Shown: positions 1 through 14,500 of the stretch, in pieces
How the letters are laid out: each line of letters starts with the position of its first letter
Numbering within the stretch: the first letter of the stretch is position 1
Assembly (NCBI RefSeq): GCF_052857255.1
Contig: NW_027526501.1
Span: 372,001-436,000, forward strand
Length of the DNA stretch: 64,000 nucleotides
Direction: 5' to 3'
Origin: Amblyomma americanum
Lineage: Eukaryota > Arthropoda > Arachnida > Ixodida > Ixodidae
Position numbers and translations under genes: made by a program
The notes under the pieces: generated by a model
Database searches by the model: none
Told to the model about the DNA's origin: nothing
Seen by the model: the letters and a program-made list of their open reading frames with translations, nothing else

Positions 1-2229
1 GCGTCAAAACTTTTTCTCTTAAAACTGCGCGCAAAGCATGTATTCGTGCTTAATACAACAAAACAAGCTGTTTTAGACAAAAATGGGCTAAATCTGAACA
101 CATCGGTTTTACAAGTGTCCATGTTATACGCGTCAAAACTTTTTCTCATAACTGCGCGAAAAGCATGTATTCGTGCTTAATAGAACGAAACAAGCTGTTT
201 TAGACCGAAACGAGCTAAATCTGAACACATCTGTTTTACAAGTGTCCATGTGATACGCGTCAAAACTTTTTCTCATAACTGCGCGAAAAGCATGTATTCG
301 TGCTTAATACAATGGAACAAGCTGTTTTACCAAAACGAGCTAGATGTGAACACATCGGATTTACAAGTGACCGTGTGATACGCGTCAAAACTTTTTCTCA
401 TAACTGCGCGAAAAGCATGTATTCGTGCTTAATAGAACGAAACAAGCCGTTTTAGGCCGAAATGAGCTAAATCTGAACACATCGGTTTTACAAGTGTCTA
501 TGTGATACGCGTCAAAACTTTTTCTCATAACTGCGCGAAAAGCATGTATTCGTACCTAATACAACGAAACAAGCTGTTTTAGACCAAAACAAGCTAGATA
601 TGAACACATCGGTTTTACAAGTGACCGTGTGATACGCGTCAAAACTTTTTCTCTCAAAACTGCGCGAAAAGCATGTATTCGTGCTTAATACAACGAAACT
701 AGCTGTTTTAGACCAAAAGGATCTAGATATGAACACATCGGTTTTACAAGTGTCCCTGTGATACGCGTCAAAACTTTTTCTCTTATAACGGCGGGAAAAG
801 CATGTATTCGTGCTTAATACAACAAAACAAGCTGTTTTAGACCGAAGTGAGCTAGATATGAACACCGGTTTTACAAGTGTCCGTGTGATACGCGTCAAAA
901 CTTTTTCTCTCATAACTGCGCGAAAAGCATGTATTCTTGCTTAATACAACGAAACAAGCTGTTTTAGACCAAAACGAGCTAGATCTGAACACATCGGTTT
1001 TAAGTGTTCGTGTGATACGCGTCAAAACTTTTCCTCTCATAACTGCGCGAAAAGCATGTATTCGTGCTTAATACAACGAAACAAGCTGTTTTAGACCGAA
1101 ACGAGCTAAATGTGAACACATCGGTTTTACAAGCGTCCGTGTGATACGCGTCAATGTTTTTTCTCTCAAAACTGCACGAAAAGTATGTATTCGTGCTTAA
1201 TACAACGAAACAAGCTGTTTTACACCAAAACGAGCTAGATATGAACACATCGGTTTTACAAGTGACCGTCTGATACGCGTCAAAACTTTTCTCTCATAAC
1301 TGCGCGAAAAGCATGGATTCGTGATTAAATCAACGAAAAAAAGCTGTTTTAGACCGAAACAAGCTAGATCTAAACGCATCGGTTTACAAGTGTCAGTGTG
1401 ATACGCGTCAAAACGTTTTCTCATAACTGCGCGAAAAGCATGTATTCGTGTTTAAAACAACGAAACAAGCTGTTTTAGACCGAAACGAGCTAAATCTGAA
1501 CACATCGGTTTTACAAGTGTCCATGTGATACGCGTCAAAACTTTTTCTCTCATAACTGCGCGAAAAGCATGCATTGTGCGTAATACAACGAAACAAGCTG
1601 TTTTAGACCAAAACGAGCTAGATAAGAACACATCGGTTTTACAAGTGACCGTGTGATACGCGTCAAAACTTTTCTCTCATAACTGCGCGAAAAGCATGTA
1701 TTCGTGCTTAATACAACGAAACAAGCTGTTTTAGACCAAAAGGATCTAGATATGAACACATCGGTTTTACAAGTGTCCCTGTGATACGCGTCAAAACTTT
1801 TTCTCTTATAACTGCGCGAAAAGCATGTATTCGTGCTTAATACAACGAAACAATCTGTTTTAGACCAAAACAAACTAGGTCTGAACACATCGGTTTTACA
1901 AGTGTCCCTGTGATACGCGTCAAAACTTTTTCTCTTGTAACTGCGCGAAAAGCATGTATTCGTGCTTAATACAACGAAACAATCTGTTTTAGACCAAAAC
2001 GAACTAGATCTGAACACATCGGTTTTACAAGTGTCCGTGTGATACGCGTCAAAACTTTTTCTCTCATAACTGCGCGAAAAGCGTGTATTCGTACCTAAAA
2101 CAACGAGACAAGCTGTTTTAGACCGAAAGGTGCTAGATCTAATCACATCGGCTTTGCAAGTGTCCATGTGATACGCGTCAAAACTTTTTCTATTAACTGC
2201 GCGAAAAGCATGCATTCGTGCTTAATAAA

Positions 2230-2600
2230 ACGAAACAAAAACAAGCTGTTTTACACCAAAACGAGCTAGATATGAACACCTGGGTTTTACAAGTGACCAT
2301 GCGATACGCGTCAAAACATTTCTCATAACTGGGAAAAGCATGTATTCGTGCTTAATACAACGAAACAAGCTGTTTTACACCGAAAAGAGCTAAATCTGAA
2401 CACATCGGTATATGTGTCCTTGTGGTACGCGTCAAAACTTTTTCTCTTAAAACTGCGCGCAAAGCTTGTATTCGTGCTTAATACAACAAAACAAGCTGTT
2501 TTAGACAAAAATGAGCTAGATATGAACACCGGTTTTACAAGTGTCCGTGTGATACGCGTCAAAACTTTTTCTCTCATAACTGCGCGAAAAGCATGTATTT
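2230..2600. repeat. Recurrent higher-order cassette marked by the CATAACTGGGAAAAG monomer (representative copy)
   Basis: A run of variant monomers travels as a unit. A monomer with a 6-bp insertion (CGAAACAAAAACAAGCTG) leads into GGGTTTTACAAGTGACCATG. Then comes a monomer with a shortened T-run and CATAACTGGGAAAAG, then a GTATA(C)GTGTCC monomer, then an AAAGCTTGTATTCG monomer, then a TATTTTTGCTTAAAAC monomer. The GGG marker occurs at about 2324, 5261, 6800, 11147, 14718, 16769, 22387, 24697, 26368 (with one extra change), 34804, 38004, 47975 and 58301. Ten of the thirteen continue through the following variant monomers. Those at 6800, 22387 and 24697 switch to other monomers immediately after, which suggests recombination breakpoints. 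Related cassettes with CATAACTGCGAAAAG lie near 30079 and 42359. Confidence 0.85.
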
Positions 2601-5600
2601 TTGCTTAAAACAACGAAACAAGCTGTTTTAGACCGAAACGAGCTAAATCTGAACACATCGGTTTTACAAGTGTTCATGTGATACGCGTCAAAACTTTTTC
2701 TCATAACTGCGCGAAAAGCATGTATTCGTGCTTAATAGAACGAAACAAGCTGTTTTAGACCGAAACGAACTAGATCTGAACACATCGGTTTTACAAGTGT
2801 CCGTGTGATGCGCGTCAAAACTTTTTCTCTCATAACTGCGCGAAAAGCGTGTATTCGTACTTAAAACAACGAGACAAGCTGTTTTAGACTGAAAGGAGCT
2901 AGATCTAATCACATCGGCTTTGCAAGTGTCCATGTGATACGCGTCAAAACTTTTTCTATTAACTCCGCGAAAAGCATGTATTCGTGCTTAATAAAACGAA
3001 ACAAGCTGTTTTAGACCAAAACGAGCTAGATATGAAAACATCGGTTTGACAAGTGACCGTGTTATACGCGTCAAAACTTTTTCTCTCATAACTGCGCGAA
3101 AAGCATGTATTCGTGCTTAATACAACGAAACAAGCTGTTTTAGACCAAAAGGATCTAGATATGAACACATCGGTTTTACAAGTGTCCCTGTGATACGCGT
3201 CAAATCTTTTTCTCTTATAACTGCGCGAAAAGCATGTATGTTTGCTTAAAACAACGAAACAAGCTGTTTTAGACCGAAGCGAGTTAAATCTGAACACATC
3301 GGTTTTACAAGTGTCCGTGTGATACGCGTCAAAACTTTTCCTGTCATAACTGCGCGAAAAGCATGTATTCATGCTTAATACAAAGAGACAAGCTGTTTTT
3401 GACCGAAACGAGCTAGATCTAAACACATCGGTTTTGCGAGTTGAGTGATACGCGTCAAAACTTTTTCTCTCGTAGCTGCGCGAAAAGCATGTATTCATGA
3501 ATAAAACAACGAAACAAGCTATTTTAGACCGAAACAAGTTAAATCTGAACATCGGTTTACAAGTGTCAGTGTGGTACGCGTCAAAACGTTTTCTCATAAC
3601 TGCGCGAAAAGCATGTATTCGTGCTTAATAGAACGAAACAAGCTGTTTTAGACCGAAACGAGCTAAATCTGAACACATCGGTTTTACAAGTGTCCATGTG
3701 ATACGCGTCACAACTTTTTCTCATAACTGCGCGAAAATCATGTATTCGTGCTTATTACAACGAAACAAGCTGTTTTACACCAAAACGAGCTAGATATGAA
3801 CACATCGGATTTACAAGTGTCCAAGTGATACGCGTCAAAACTTTTTCTATCGAGCGAAAAGCATGTATTCGTGCTTAATACAACGAAACAAGCTGTTTTA
3901 GACCAAAACGAGCTAGATATGAACACATCGGTTTTACAAGTGACCGTGTGATACGCGTCAAAACTTTTTCTCTCAAAACTGCGCGAAAAGCATGTATTCC
4001 TGCTTAATACAACGAAACTAGCTGTTTTAGACAAAAAGGATCTAGATATGAACACATCGGTTTTACAAGTGTCCCTGTGATACGCGTCAAAACTTTTTCT
4101 CTTATAACTGCGCGAAAAGCATGTATTCGTGCTTAATACAACAAAACAAGCTGTTTTAGACCGAAGTGAGCTAGATATGAACACCGGTTTTACAAGTGTC
4201 CGTGTGATACGCGTCAAAACTTTTTCTCTCATAACTGCGCGAAAAGCATGTATTCTTGCTTAATACAACGAAACAAGCTGTTTTAGACCAAAACGAGCTA
4301 GATCTGAACACATCGGTTTTAAGTGTTCGTCTGATACGCGTCAAAACTTTTCCTCTCATAACTGCGCGAAAAGCATGTATTCTTGCTTAATACAACGAAA
4401 CAAGCTGTTTTAGACCGAAACGAGCTAAATCTGAACACATCGGATTTACAAGTGTCCCTGTGATACGCGTCAAAACTTTTTCTCTCATAACTGCGCGAAA
4501 AGCATGTATTCGTGCTTAATACAACGAAACAAGCTGTTTTAGACCAAAAGGATCTAGATATGAACACATCGGTTTTACAAGTGCCCCTGTGATACGCGTC
4601 AAAACTTTTTCTCTTATAACTGCGCGAAAAGCATGTATTCGTGCTTAATACAACGAAACAATCTGTTTTAGACCAAAACGAACTAGATCTGAACACATCG
4701 GTTTTACAAGTGACCGTGTGATACGCGTCAAAACTTTTTCTCTCATAACTGCGCTAAAAGCATGTATTCGTGCTTAATACAACGAAACAAGCTGTTTTAG
4801 ACCAAAAGGATCTAGATATGAACACATCGGTTTTACAAGTGTCCCTGTGATACGCGTCAAAACTTTTTCTCTTATAACTGCGCGAAAAGCATGTATTCGT
4901 GCTTAATACAACGAAACAATCTGTTTTAGACCAAAACGAACTAGATCTGAACACATCGGTTTTACAAGTGTCCGTGTGATACGCGTCAAAACTTTTTCTC
5001 TCATAACTGCGCGAAAAGCGTGTATTCGTACCTAAAACAACGAGACAAGCTGTTTTAGACCGAAAGGTGCTAGATCTAATCACATCGGCTTTGCAAGTGT
5101 CCATGTGATACGCGTCAAAACTTTTTCTATTAACTGCGCGAAAAGCATGCATTCGTGCTTAATAAAACGAAACAAAAACAAGCTGTTTTACACCAAAACG
5201 AGCTAGATATGAACACGTGGGTTTTACAAGTGACCATGCGATACGCGTCAAAACATTTCTCATAACTGGGAAAAGCATGTATTCGTGCTTAATACAACGA
5301 AACAAGCTGTTTTACACCGAAAAGAGCTAAATCTGAACACATCGGTATACGTGTCCCTGTGGTACGCGTCAAAACTTTTTCTCTTAAAACTGCGCGCAAA
5401 GCTTGTATTCGTGCTTAATACAACAAAACAAGCTGTTTTACACAAAAATGAGCTAGATATGAACACCGGTTTTACAAGTGTCCGTGTGATACGCGCCAAA
5501 ACTTTTTTCTCTCATAACTGCGCGAAAAGCATGTATTTTTGCTTAAAACAACGAAACAAGCTGTTTTAGACCAAAACGAGCTAGATCTGAACACATCGGT

Positions 5601-8079
5601 TTTACAAGTGACCGTCTGATACGCGTCAAAACTTTTCTCTCATAACTGCGCGAAAAGCATGTATTCGTGATTAAAACAACGAAAAAAAGCTGTTTTAGAC
5701 CAAAACAAGCTAGATCTAAATGCATCGGTTTACAAGTGTCAGTGTGATACGCGTCAAAACGTTTTCTCATAACTGCGCGAAAAGCATGTATTCTTGTTTA
5801 AAACAACGAAACAAGCTGTTTTAGACCGAAACGAGCTAAATCTGAACACATCGGTTTTACAAGTGTCCATGTGATACGCGTCAAAACTTTTTCTCTCATA
5901 ACTGCGCGAAAAGCATGTATTGTGCGTAATACAACGAAACAAGCTGTTTTAGACCAAAACGAGCTAGATATGAACACATCGGTTTTACAAGTGCCCGTGT
6001 GATACGCGTCAAAACTTTTTCTCTCATAACTGCGCGAAAAGCATGTATTCGTGCTTAATACAACGAAACAAGCTGTTTTAGACCAAAAGGATCTAGATAT
6101 GAACACATCGGTTTTACAAGTGTCCCTGTGATACGCGTCAAAACTTTTTCTCTTTTAACTGCGCGAAAAGCATGTATTCGTGCTTAATACAACGAAACAA
6201 TCTGTTTTAGACCAAAACGAACTAGATCTGAACACATCGGTTTTACAAGTGACCGTGTGATACGCGTCAAAACTTTTTCTCTCATAACTGCGCGAAAAGC
6301 ATGTATTCGTGCTTAATACAACGAAACAAGCTGTTTTAGACCAAAAGGATCTAGATATGAACACATCGGTTTTACAAGTGTCCCTGTGATACGCGTCAAA
6401 ACTTTTTCTCTTATAACTGCGCGAAAAGCATGTATTCGTGCTTAATACAACGAAACAATCTGTTTTAGACCAAAACGAACTAGATCTGAACACATCGGTT
6501 TTACAAGTGTCCGTGTGATACGCGTCAAAACTTTTTCTCTCATGACTGCGCGAAAAGCGTGTATTCGTACCTAAAACAACGAGACAAGCTGTTTTAGACC
6601 GAAAGGTGCTAGATCTAATCACATCGGCTTTGCAAGTGTCCATGTGATACGCGTCAAAACTTTTTCTATTAACTGCGCGAAAAGCATGCATTCGTGCTTA
6701 ATAAAACGAAACAAAAACAAGCTGTTTTACACCAAAACGAGCTAGATATGAACACGTGGGTTTTACAAGTGACCATGCGATACGCGTCAAAACATTTCTC
6801 ATAACTGGGAAAAGCATGTATTCGTGCTTAATACAACGAAACAAGCTGTTTTGCACCGAAAGGAGCTAAATCTGAACACATCGGTATACGTGTCCCTGTG
6901 ATACGCGTCAAAACTTTTTTCTCTCATAACTGCGCGAAAAGCATGTATTTTTGCTTAAAACAACGAAACAAGCTGTTTTAGACCGAAACGAGCTAAATCT
7001 GAACACATCGGTTTTACAAGTGTCCATGTGATACGCGTCAAAACTTTTTCTCATAACTGCGCGAAAAGCATGTATTCGTGCTTAATAGAACGAAACAAGC
7101 TGTTTTAGACCGAAACGAGCTAAATCTGAACACATCGGTTTTACAAGTGTCCATGTGATACGCGTCAAAACTTTTTCTCATAACTGCGCGAAAAGCATGT
7201 ATTCGTGCCTAATACAACGAAACAAGCTGTTTTACACCAAAACGAGCTAGATATGAACACATCGGACTTACAAGTGTCCATGTGATACGCGTCAAAACTT
7301 TTTCTCGCATAACTGCGCGAAAAGCATGTATTCGTGCTTAATACAACGAAACAAGCTGTTTTAGACCAAAACGAGATAGATATGAACACATCGGTTTTAC
7401 AAGGGACCGTGTGATACGCGTCAAAACTATTTCTCTCATAACTGCGCGAAAAGCATGTATTCGTGCTTAATACAACGAAACAAGCTGTTTTAGACCAAAA
7501 GGATCTAGATATGAACACATCGGTTTTACAAGTGTCCCTGTGATACGCGTCAAAACTTTTTCTCTTATAACTGCGCGAAAAGCATGTATTCGTGCTTAGA
7601 ACAACGACACAAGTTGTTTTAGACCGAAACGAGCTAGATCTAAACACATCGGTTTTGCAAGAGTCCGAGTGTTACGCGTCAATAAGTTTCTCTCATAAGT
7701 GCGCGAAAAGCATGTATTCGTGCTTAATACAACAAAACAAGCTGTTTTAGACCGAAGTGAGCTAGATATGAACACCGGTTTTACAAGTGTCCGTGTGATA
7801 CGCGTCTAAACTTTTTCTCTCATAACTGCGCGAAAAGCATGTATTCTTGCTTAATACAACGAAACAAGCTGTTTTAGACCAAAACGAGCTAGATCTGAAC
7901 ACATCGGTTTTAAGTGTTTGTGTGATACGCGTCAATGTTTTTTCTCTCAAAACTGCACGAAAAGTATGTATTCGTGCTTAATACAACGAAACAAGCTGTT
8001 TTACACCAAAACGAGCTAGATATGAACACGTCGGTTTTACAAGTGACCGTGCGATACGCGTCAAAATTTTTTCTCTCAT

Positions 8080-8125
8080 AACTGCGAAAACGTGCTTACG
8101 TGCTCTCATAACGTGCTTAATACAA
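8080..8125. repeat. Composite variant monomer with internal direct repeats (representative copy)
   Basis: The usual CTCATAACTGCGCGAAAAGCATGT stretch is replaced by CTCATAACTGCGAAAACGTGCTTACGTGC followed by a second CTCATAACGTGCTTAATAC. CTCATAAC and CGTGCTTA thus each appear twice. The same structure recurs at about 8091, 16257, 19076, 27648, 32898, 35331, 38781, 40570 and 50538. Some copies have CGCTCATAACG and others TCTCATAACG. It looks like a short internal duplication or replication-slippage product that arose once and was then spread by block amplification. Confidence 0.8.
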
Positions 8126-8548
8126 CGAAACAAGCTGTTTTACACCGAAAAAAGCTAAATCTGAACACATCGGTTATTTGTGTCTCTGTGATACGCGTCA
8201 AAACCTTTTTCTCTTAAAACTGCGCGAAAAGCATGTATTCGTGCTTAATACAACGAGACAAGCTGTTTTAGATCGAAACGAGCTAGATCTAAACAGATCG
8301 GTTTTGCGAGTCCGAGTGATACGCGTCAAAACTTTTCTCTCATAACTGCGCGAAAAGCATGTATTCGTGATTAAAACAACGAAAAAAAGCTGTTTTAGAC
8401 CGAAACAAGCTAGATCTAAACACATCGGTTTACAAGTGTCAGTGTGATACGCGTCAAAACGTTTTCTCATAACTGCGCGAAAAGCATGTATTCGTGTTTA
8501 AAACAACGAAACAAGCTGTTTTAGACCGAAACCAGCTAAATCTGAACA

Positions 8549-11500
8549 CATCGGTTTTACAAGTGTCCATGTCATACGAGTCAAAACTTTTTCTCATAAC
8601 TGCGCGAAAATCATGTATTCGTGCTTAATACAACGAAACAAGCTGTTTTACACCGAAAAGAGCTAAATATGAACACATCGGTTTACGTGTCCCTGTGATA
8701 CGCGTCAAAACTTTTTCTCTTAAAACTGCGCGCAAAGCATGTATTCGTGCTTAATACAACAAAACAAGCTGTTTTAGACCAAAACGGGCTAAATCTGAAC
8801 ACATCGGTTTTACAAGTGTCCATGTGATATGCGTCAAAACTTTTTCTCATAACTGCGCGAAAAGCATGTATTCGTGCTTAATAGAACGAAACAAGCTGTT
8901 TTAGACCGAAACGAGCTAAATCTGAACACATCTGTTTTACAAGTGTCCATGTGATACGCGTCAAAACTTTTTCTCATAACTGCGCGAAAAGCATGTATTC
9001 GTGATTAATACAATGAAACAAGCTGTTTTACCAAAACGAGCTAGATATGAACACATTGGATTTACAAGTGACCGTGTGATACGCGTCAAAACTTTTTCTC
9101 ATAACTGCGCGAAAAGCATGTATTCGTGCTTAATAGAACGAAACAAGCTGTTTTAGACCGAAATGAGCTAAATCTGAACACATCGGTTTTACAAGTGTCT
9201 GTGTGATACGCGTCAAAACTTTTTCTCATAACTGCGCGAAAAGCATGTATTCGTGCCTAATACAACGAAACAAGCTGTTTTACACCAAAACGAGCTAGAT
9301 ATGAACACATCGGATTTACAAGTGTCCAAGTGATACGCGTCAAAACTTTTTCTCTCGAGCGAAAAGCATGTATTCGTGCTTAATACAACGAAACAAGCTG
9401 TTTTAGACCAAAACGAGCTAGATATGAACACATCGGTTTTACAAGTGACCGTGTGATACGCGTCAAAACTTTTTCTCTCAAAACTGCGCGAAAAGCATGT
9501 ATTCGTGCTTAACACAACGAAACTAGCTGTTTTAGACCAAAAGGATCTAGATATGAACACATCGGTTTTACAAGTGTCCCTGTGATACGCGTCAAAACTT
9601 TTTCTCTTATAACTGCGCGAAAAGCATGTATTTGTGCTTAATACAACAAAACAAGCTGTTTTAAACCGAAGTGAGCTAGATATGAACACCGGTTTTACAA
9701 GTGTCCGTGTGATACGCGTCAAAACTTTTTCTCTCATAACTGCGCGAAAAGCATGTATTCTTGCTTAATACAACGAAACAAGCTGTTTTAGACCAAAACG
9801 AGCTAGATCTGAACACATCGGTTTTAAGTGTTCGTGTGATACGCGTCAAAACTTTTCCTCTCATAACTGCGCGAAAAGCATGTATTCTTGCTTAATACAA
9901 CGAAACAAGCTGTTTTAGACCGAAACGAGCTAAATCTGAACACATCGGATTTACAAGTGTCCCTGTGATACGCGTCATAACTTTTTCTCTCATAACTGCG
10001 CGGAAAGGATGTATTCGTGATTAAAACAAAGAAACAAGCTGTTTTAAACCGAAACGAGCTAAATCTGAACATCGGTTTACAAGTGTCAGTGTGATACGCG
10101 TCCAAACATTTTCTCATAACTGCGCGAAAAGCATGTATTCGTGCTTAATACAACGAAACAAGCTGTTTTAGACCGAAACGAGCTAAATGTGAACACATCG
10201 GTTTTACAAGCGTCCGTGTGATACGCGTCAATGTTTTTTCTCTCAAAACTGCACGAAAAGTATGTATTCGTGCTTAATACAACGAAACAAGCTGTTTTAC
10301 ACCAAAACGAGCTAGATATGAACACATCGGTTTTACAAGTGACCGTCTGATACGCGTCAAAACTTTTCTCTCATAACTGCGCGAAAAGCATGCATTCGTG
10401 ATTAAAACAACGAAAAAAAGCTGTTTTAGACCGAAACAAGCTAGATCTGAACACATCGGTTTTACAAGTGTCCATGTGATACGCGTCAAAACTTTTTCTC
10501 TCATAACTGCGCGAAAAGCATGCATTGTGCGTAATACAACGAAACAAGCTGTTTTAGACCAAAACGAGCTAGATATGAACACATCGGTTTTACAAGTGAC
10601 CGTGTGATACGCGTCAAAACTTTTTCTCTCATAACTGCGCGAAAAGCATGTATTCGTGCTTAATACAACGAAACAAGCTGTTTTAGACCAAAAGGATCTA
10701 GATATGAACACATCGGTTTTACAAGTGTCCCTGTGATACGCGTCAAAACTTTTTCTCTTATAACTGCGCGAAAAGCATGTATTCGTGCTTAATACAACGA
10801 AACAATCTGTTTTAGACCAAAACGAACTAGATCTGAACACATCGGTTTTACAAGTGTCCGTGTGATACGCGTCAAAACTTTTTCTCTCATAACTGCGCGA
10901 AAAGAATGTATTCGTACCTAAAACAACGAGACAAGCTGTTTTAGACCGAAAGGTGCTAGATCTAATCACATCGGCTTTGCAAGTGTCCATGTGATACGCG
11001 TCAAAACTTTTTCTATTAACTGCGCGAAAAGCATGCATTCGTGCTTAATAAAACGAAACAAAAACAAGCTGTTTTACACCAAAACGAGCTAGATATGAAC
11101 ACCTGGGTTTTACAAGTGACCATGCGATACGCGTCAAAACATTTCTCATAACTGGGAAAAGCATGTATTCGTGCTTAATACAACGAAACAAGCTGTTTTA
11201 CACCGAAAAGAGCTAAATCTGAACACATCGGTATACGTGTCCCTGTGGTACGCGTCAAAACTTTTTCTCTTAAAACGTCGCGCAAAGCTTGTATTCGTGC
11301 TTAATACAACAAAACAAGCTGTTTTAGACAAAAATGAGCTAGATATGAACACCGGTTTTACAAGTGTCCGTGTGATACGCGTCAAAACTTTTTCTCTCAT
11401 AACTGCGCGAAAAGCATGTATTTTTGCTTAAAACAACGAAACAAGCTGTTTTAGATCGAAACGAGCTAAATCTGAACACATCGGTTTTACAAGTGTCCAT

Positions 11501-14500
11501 GTTATACGCGTCAAAACTTTTTCTATTAACTGCGCGAAAAGCATGTATTCGTGCTTAATAAAACGAAACAAGCTGTTTTAGACCAAAACGAGCTAGATAT
11601 GAACACATCGGTTTGACAAGTGACCGTGTGATACGCGTCAAAACTTTTTCTCTCATAACTGCAAGAAAAGCATGTATTCGTGCTTAATACAACGAAACAA
11701 GCTGTTTTAGACCAAAAGGATCTAGATATGAACACATCGGTTTTACAAATGTCCCTGTGATACGCGTCAAAACTTTTTCTCTTATAACTGCGCGAAAAGC
11801 ATGTATTTTTGCTTAAAACAACGAAACAAGCTGTTTTAGACCGAAGCGAGTTAAATCTGAACACATCGGTTTTACAAGTGTCCGTGTGATACGCGTCAAA
11901 ACTTTTCCTGTCATAACTGCGCGAAAAGCATGTATTCATGCTTATTACAAAGAGACAAGCTGTTTTAGACCGAAACGAGCTAGATCTAAACACATCGGTT
12001 TTGCGAGTTGAGTGATACGCGTCAAAACTTTTTCTCTCGTAGCTGCGCGAAAAGCATGTATTCATGAATAAAACAACGAAACAAGCTGTTTTAGACCGAA
12101 ACGAGCTAAATCTGAACACATCGGTTTTACAAGTGTCCATGTGATACGCGTCACAACTTTTTCTCATAACTGCGCGAAAATCATGTATTCGTGCTTAATA
12201 CAACGAAACAAGCTGTTTTACACCGAAAAGAGCTAAATCTGAACATATCGGTTATATGCGTCCCTGTGATACGCGTCAAAACTTTTTCTCTTAAAACTGC
12301 GCGCAAAGCATGTATTCGTGCTTAATACAACAAAACAAGCTGTTTTAGACCAAAACGGGCTAAATCTGAACACATCTGTTTTACAAGTGTCCATGTGATA
12401 CGCGTCAAAACTTTTTCTCATAACTGCGCGAAAAGCATGTATTCGTGCTTAATAGAACGAAACAAGCTGTTTTAGACCGAAACGAGCTAAATCTGAACAC
12501 ATCTGTTTTACAAGTGTCCATGTGATACGCGTCAAAACTTTTTCTCATAACTGCGCGAAAAGCATGTATTCGTGCTTAATACAATGAAACAAGCTGTTTT
12601 ACCAAAACGAGCTAGATATGAACACATCGGATTTACAAGTGACCGTGTGATACGCGTCAAAACGTTTTCTCATAACTGCGCGAAAAGCATGTATTCGTGC
12701 TTAATAGAACGAAACAAGCTGTTTTAGACCGAAATGAGCTAAATCTGAACACATCGGTTTTACAAGTGTCTGTGTGATACGCGTCAAAACTTGTTCTCCT
12801 AACTGCGCGAAAAGCATGTATTCGTGCCTAATACAACGAAACAAGCTGTTTTACACCAAAACGAGCTAGATATGAACACATCGGATTTACAAGTGTCCAA
12901 GTGACACGCGTCAAAACTTTTTCTCTCGAGCGAAAAGCATGTATTCGTGCTTAATACAACGAAACAAGCTGTTTTAGACCAAAACGAGCTAGATATGAAC
13001 ACATCGGTTTTACAAGTGACCGTGTGATACGCGTCAAAACTTTTTCTCTCAAAACTGCGCGAAAAGCATGTATTCGTGCTTAATACAACGAAACTAGCTG
13101 TTTTAGACCAAAAGGATCTAGATATGAACACATCGGTTTTACAAGTGTCCCTGTGATACGCGTCAAAACTTTTTCTCTTATAACTGCGCGAAAAGCATGT
13201 ATTCGTGCTTAACACAACAAAACAAGCTGTATTAGACCGAAGTGAGCTAGATATAAACACCGGTTTTACAAGTGTCCGTGTGATACGCGTAAAAACCTTT
13301 CCTCTCATAACTGCGCGAAAAGCATGTATTCTTACTTAATACAACGAAACAAGCTGTTTTAGACCGAAACGAGCTAAATCTGAACACATCGGATTTACAA
13401 GTGTCCCTGTGATACGCGTCAAAACTTTTTCTCTCATAACTGCGCGGAAAGGATGTATTCGTGATTAAAACAAAGAAACAAGCTGTTCTAAACCGAAACG
13501 AGCTAAATCTGAACATCGGTTTACAAGTGTCAGTGTGATACGCGTCAAAACATTTTCTCATAACTGCGCGAAAAGCATGTATTCGTGCTTAATACAACGA
13601 AACAAGCTGTTTTAGACCGAAACGAGCTAAATGTGAACACATCGGTTTTACAAGCGTCCGTGTGATACGCGTCAATGTTTTTTCTCTCAAAACTGCACGA
13701 AAAGTATGTATTCGTGCCTAATACAACGAAACAAGCTGTTTTACACCAAAACGAGCTAGATATGAACACATCGGTTTTACAAGTGACCGTCTGATACGCG
13801 TCAAAACTTTTCTCTCATAACTGCGCGAAAAGCATGCATTCGTGATTAAAACAACGAAAAAAAGCTGTTTTAGACCGAAACAAGCTGGATCTAAACGCAT
13901 CGGTTTACAAGTGTCAGTGTGATACGCGTCAAAACGTTTTCTCATAACTGCGCGAAAAGCATGTATTCGTGTTTAAAACAACGAAACAAGCTGTTTTAGA
14001 CCGAAACGAGCTAAATCTGAACACATCGGTTTTACAAGTGTCCATGTGATACGCGTCAATACTTTTTCTCTCATAACTGCGCGAAAAGCATGTATTCGTG
14101 CTTAATACAACGAAACAATCTGTTTTAGACCAAAACGAACTAGATCTGAACACATCGGTTTTACAAGTGACCGTGTGATACGCGTCAAAACTTTTTCTCT
14201 CATAACTGCGCGAAAAGCATGTATTCGTGCTTAATACAACGAAACAAGCTGTTTTAGACCAAAAGGATCTAGATATGAACACATCGGTTTTACAAGTGTC
14301 CCTGTGATACGCGTCAAAACTTTTTCTCTTATAACTGCGCGAAAACCATGTATTCGTGCTTAATACAACGAAACAATCTGTTTTAGACCAAAACGAACTA
14401 GATCTGAACACATCGGTTTTACAAGTGTCCGTGTGATACGCGTCAAAACTTTTTCTCTCATAACTGCGCGAAAAGCGTGTATTCGTACCTAAAACAACGA

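Noticed and set aside
40..80. CENP-B box in the monomer (minus strand TTTCGTTGTATTAAGC)
   Set aside because: It matches only the NTTCGNNNNA half. The essential CGGG half is absent, so there is no basis to call a CENP-B site.
1550..2215. Minus-strand ORF of 221 codons (and dozens like it, 60-300 codons) in the satellite as protein-coding genes
   Set aside because: They are periodic translations of 129-bp monomers, start and stop at arbitrary monomers, and appear wherever the satellite does. There is no independent coding evidence.
2348..2608. Plus-strand ORF of 86 codons repeated at several places
   Set aside because: It is the other-strand shadow of the same recurrent satellite cassette, and its copies follow block duplication exactly.
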